Below, in pieces: positions 5,296 to 6,134 of a stretch of DNA of 6,134 nt. The notes under the pieces are model-generated. The model did not search any database, was not told the DNA's origin, and saw only the letters and a list, made by a program, of their open reading frames with translations. The position numbers and the translations under genes were made by a program. How positions within the stretch are numbered: the first letter of the stretch is position 1; every line of letters starts with the position of its first letter. The DNA is from Clostridiales bacterium (GTDB lineage: Bacteria > Bacillota > Clostridia > Oscillospirales > Oscillospiraceae): positions 1 to 6,134 of the forward strand of contig DPCD01000063.1 of the NCBI GenBank assembly GCA_003516765.1, in the 5' to 3' direction.

Positions 5296-5327
5296 GTGAA
5301 AAAACTGTATGATGTTACAACTGAGAA

Positions 5328-6134
5328 TTACTGCTCAACAGTCTGGACCGCGACGAATTCCCATGCGCCGGTCTCGGGGTTGGCTTCCTTGATGTAAGCG
5401 GCGTCGCGCTTTGCATCGCCGATTTCGTCAAATTCAACCACGCCGGTAACGCCTTCATAATGGACGCCCGGCAGAGCCTCGAGGATCTTGGCAGGGTCGG
5501 TGGAATCGGCAGCCTTGATCGCGGCAAGCGCGGTGAAGTATGCGTCATAGCCCATCGCGGTAACGCCCGCAACGACGTCGTTGCCGCCGTTGTTTGTCAT
5601 CATGTCGGGGTTCTCATTGAGCCACTGCTTGATACCGGCGTCGAACTCCGGCGAGCCGCCTTCCTGATAGAAGGTGGTGACGAGCAGGCGGACGTCCTTG
5701 CCCTTGGTGGACTCGAGGACCATGTTGTTATCGACGGTGTCGGTGCCGAGGATGGCGCCCTTGAAGCCCTGCGCGGCAGCGGCTTCAATGATCAGCTGTG
5801 CATAGTTGGTGGAAACCGGGCAGAAGATGACGTCTGCGCCGTCTGCCATGGCGTTATTGATGTAAGAAACACAGTTTGCGTTGCCTTCGGGGAAGTCCTC
5901 AGAGACAACCTCGCCGCCGAGACCCTTGAACGCCTCGGAGAAATAGTACACCAGACCCTGATCGTAGTCAGAGCCGAGCATTGCCAGCGTGTAAGCCTTC
6001 GTTGCGCCCATTTCCTTATAGGCGTAGTTGGCATGAACGGTACCCTGGAACGGATCGAGGAAGCAGACGCGGAAATAATAATCGTTGCCGGCGGTGACGG
6101 CCGCGTTCGTGCAGGAGCAGCCGATGGCCGGGAT
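5328..6134 (-). CDS. livK: Branched-chain amino acid-type ABC transporter substrate-binding protein, N-terminus missing
   Basis: This is the extracytoplasmic receptor of the Liv importer, of the Leu/Ile/Val-binding (type I periplasmic-binding-protein-like, Peripla_BP_6) family. It captures substrate and delivers it to LivH/LivM. The window shows 268 codons to the stop at 5328-5330; roughly 100-130 residues, including the signal peptide and probable lipobox, lie beyond the right edge. Visible hallmarks include GCSCTNAAVTAG at visible residues 5-16 (aligning with the SPAATAPELT binding loop of LivJ), DYYFRVCFLDPFQG (18-31), the SDYDQGL hinge-region segment, FPEGNANCVSYI, and the late DAYFTALAAIKAAD helix. 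Three cysteines (visible residues 6, 8 and 24) lie in or near the binding loop. The order receptor-livH-livM-livG-livF is standard. The substrate is not proven: related receptors bind amides, urea or aromatic acids, so livK is a family-level name. Confidence 0.92.
   Translation of the reverse strand: MPAIGCSCTNAAVTAGNDYYFRVCFLDPFQGTVHANYAYKEMGATKAYTLAMLGSDYDQGLVYYFSEAFKGLGGEVVSEDFPEGNANCVSYINNAMADGADVIFCPVSTNYAQLIIEAAAAQGFKGAILGTDTVDNNMVLESTKGKDVRLLVTTFYQEGGSPEFDAGIKQWLNENPDMMTNNGGNDVVAGVTAMGYDAYFTALAAIKAADSTDPAKILEALPGVHYEGVTGVVEFDEIGDAKRDAAYIKEANPETGAWEFVAVQTVEQ

Larger units (their letters stand above)
5028..5327. other. Hairpin-rich intergenic region between receptor gene and livH
   Basis: This 300-base stretch holds no recognised gene. 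It carries a series of perfect or near-perfect inverted repeats: 5110-5134, 5164-5184, 5224-5245 and 5265-5295, plus smaller ones at 5074-5085, 5090-5101 and 5190-5202. An 11-base direct repeat (5074-5084 and 5111-5121) is also present. No stem is followed by a U run on the minus strand, the direction in which the operon is read. No good promoter match was found on the minus strand. The livH ribosome site (5038-5043) lies at its left edge. By analogy with hairpins between malE and malF in enterobacteria, the structures could protect or separate the upstream receptor mRNA and so allow more receptor than permease; this is inference. Confidence 0.7.

Noticed and set aside
5058..5300. CRISPR array
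   Set aside because: The hairpins differ in sequence and spacing; there are no regularly spaced identical repeats with unique spacers and no cas genes.
1479..6134. Urea (Urt) or aromatic-acid version of the transporter
   Set aside because: No urease or aromatic catabolism genes are adjacent, and the ATPase and permease motifs fit Liv. The substrate still remains unproven.

Overview
The window looks like chromosomal DNA from a moderately GC-rich anaerobic Firmicute, probably a gut Clostridia member of the Oscillospiraceae/Ruminococcaceae type. This is inferred from strong AGGAGG-type ribosome binding sites, compact gene spacing, high G+C at third codon positions and the Firmicutes-style order of the transporter operon. 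No rRNA, tRNA, CRISPR array, insertion sequence or phage gene is visible.

Left part (1-1472). A DEAD-box RNA helicase runs off the left edge on the minus strand; only its first 59 codons (Q motif and Walker A) are present. A 235-base intergenic region separates it from a divergent plus-strand pair: a class II aldolase/adducin-family protein and, 16 bases on, a GNAT N-acetyltransferase. Each direction has a recognisable sigma-70-type promoter. A small palindrome lies between the two promoters, and a hairpin occupies the aldolase leader. The pair ends at a strong hairpin that is flanked by A and T runs and can serve as a terminator in both directions.

Right part (1479-6134). The minus strand carries a complete branched-chain-amino-acid-type ABC transporter apart from the 5' end of its first gene. 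In transcription order these are a periplasmic-binding-protein-like substrate receptor (livK type, N-terminus off the right edge), permeases livH and livM, and ATPases livG and livF. livH, livM, livG and livF are tightly packed: a 13-base gap, then two 8-base overlaps that both begin ATGGCT and end in a stop. The receptor gene is separated from livH by 300 bases holding an unusual series of perfect hairpins. This is the least ordinary part of the window.

How the parts work together: the receptor captures substrate outside the cell, LivH and LivM form the membrane channel, and LivG and LivF hydrolyse ATP to drive import. The exact substrate (Leu/Ile/Val or a related amide or amino acid) cannot be fixed from sequence alone. 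The helicase, aldolase and acetyltransferase have no evident functional link to the transporter. Most of the window is ordinary; the intergenic hairpin cluster, the LivG insertion and the leader hairpin merit a second look.
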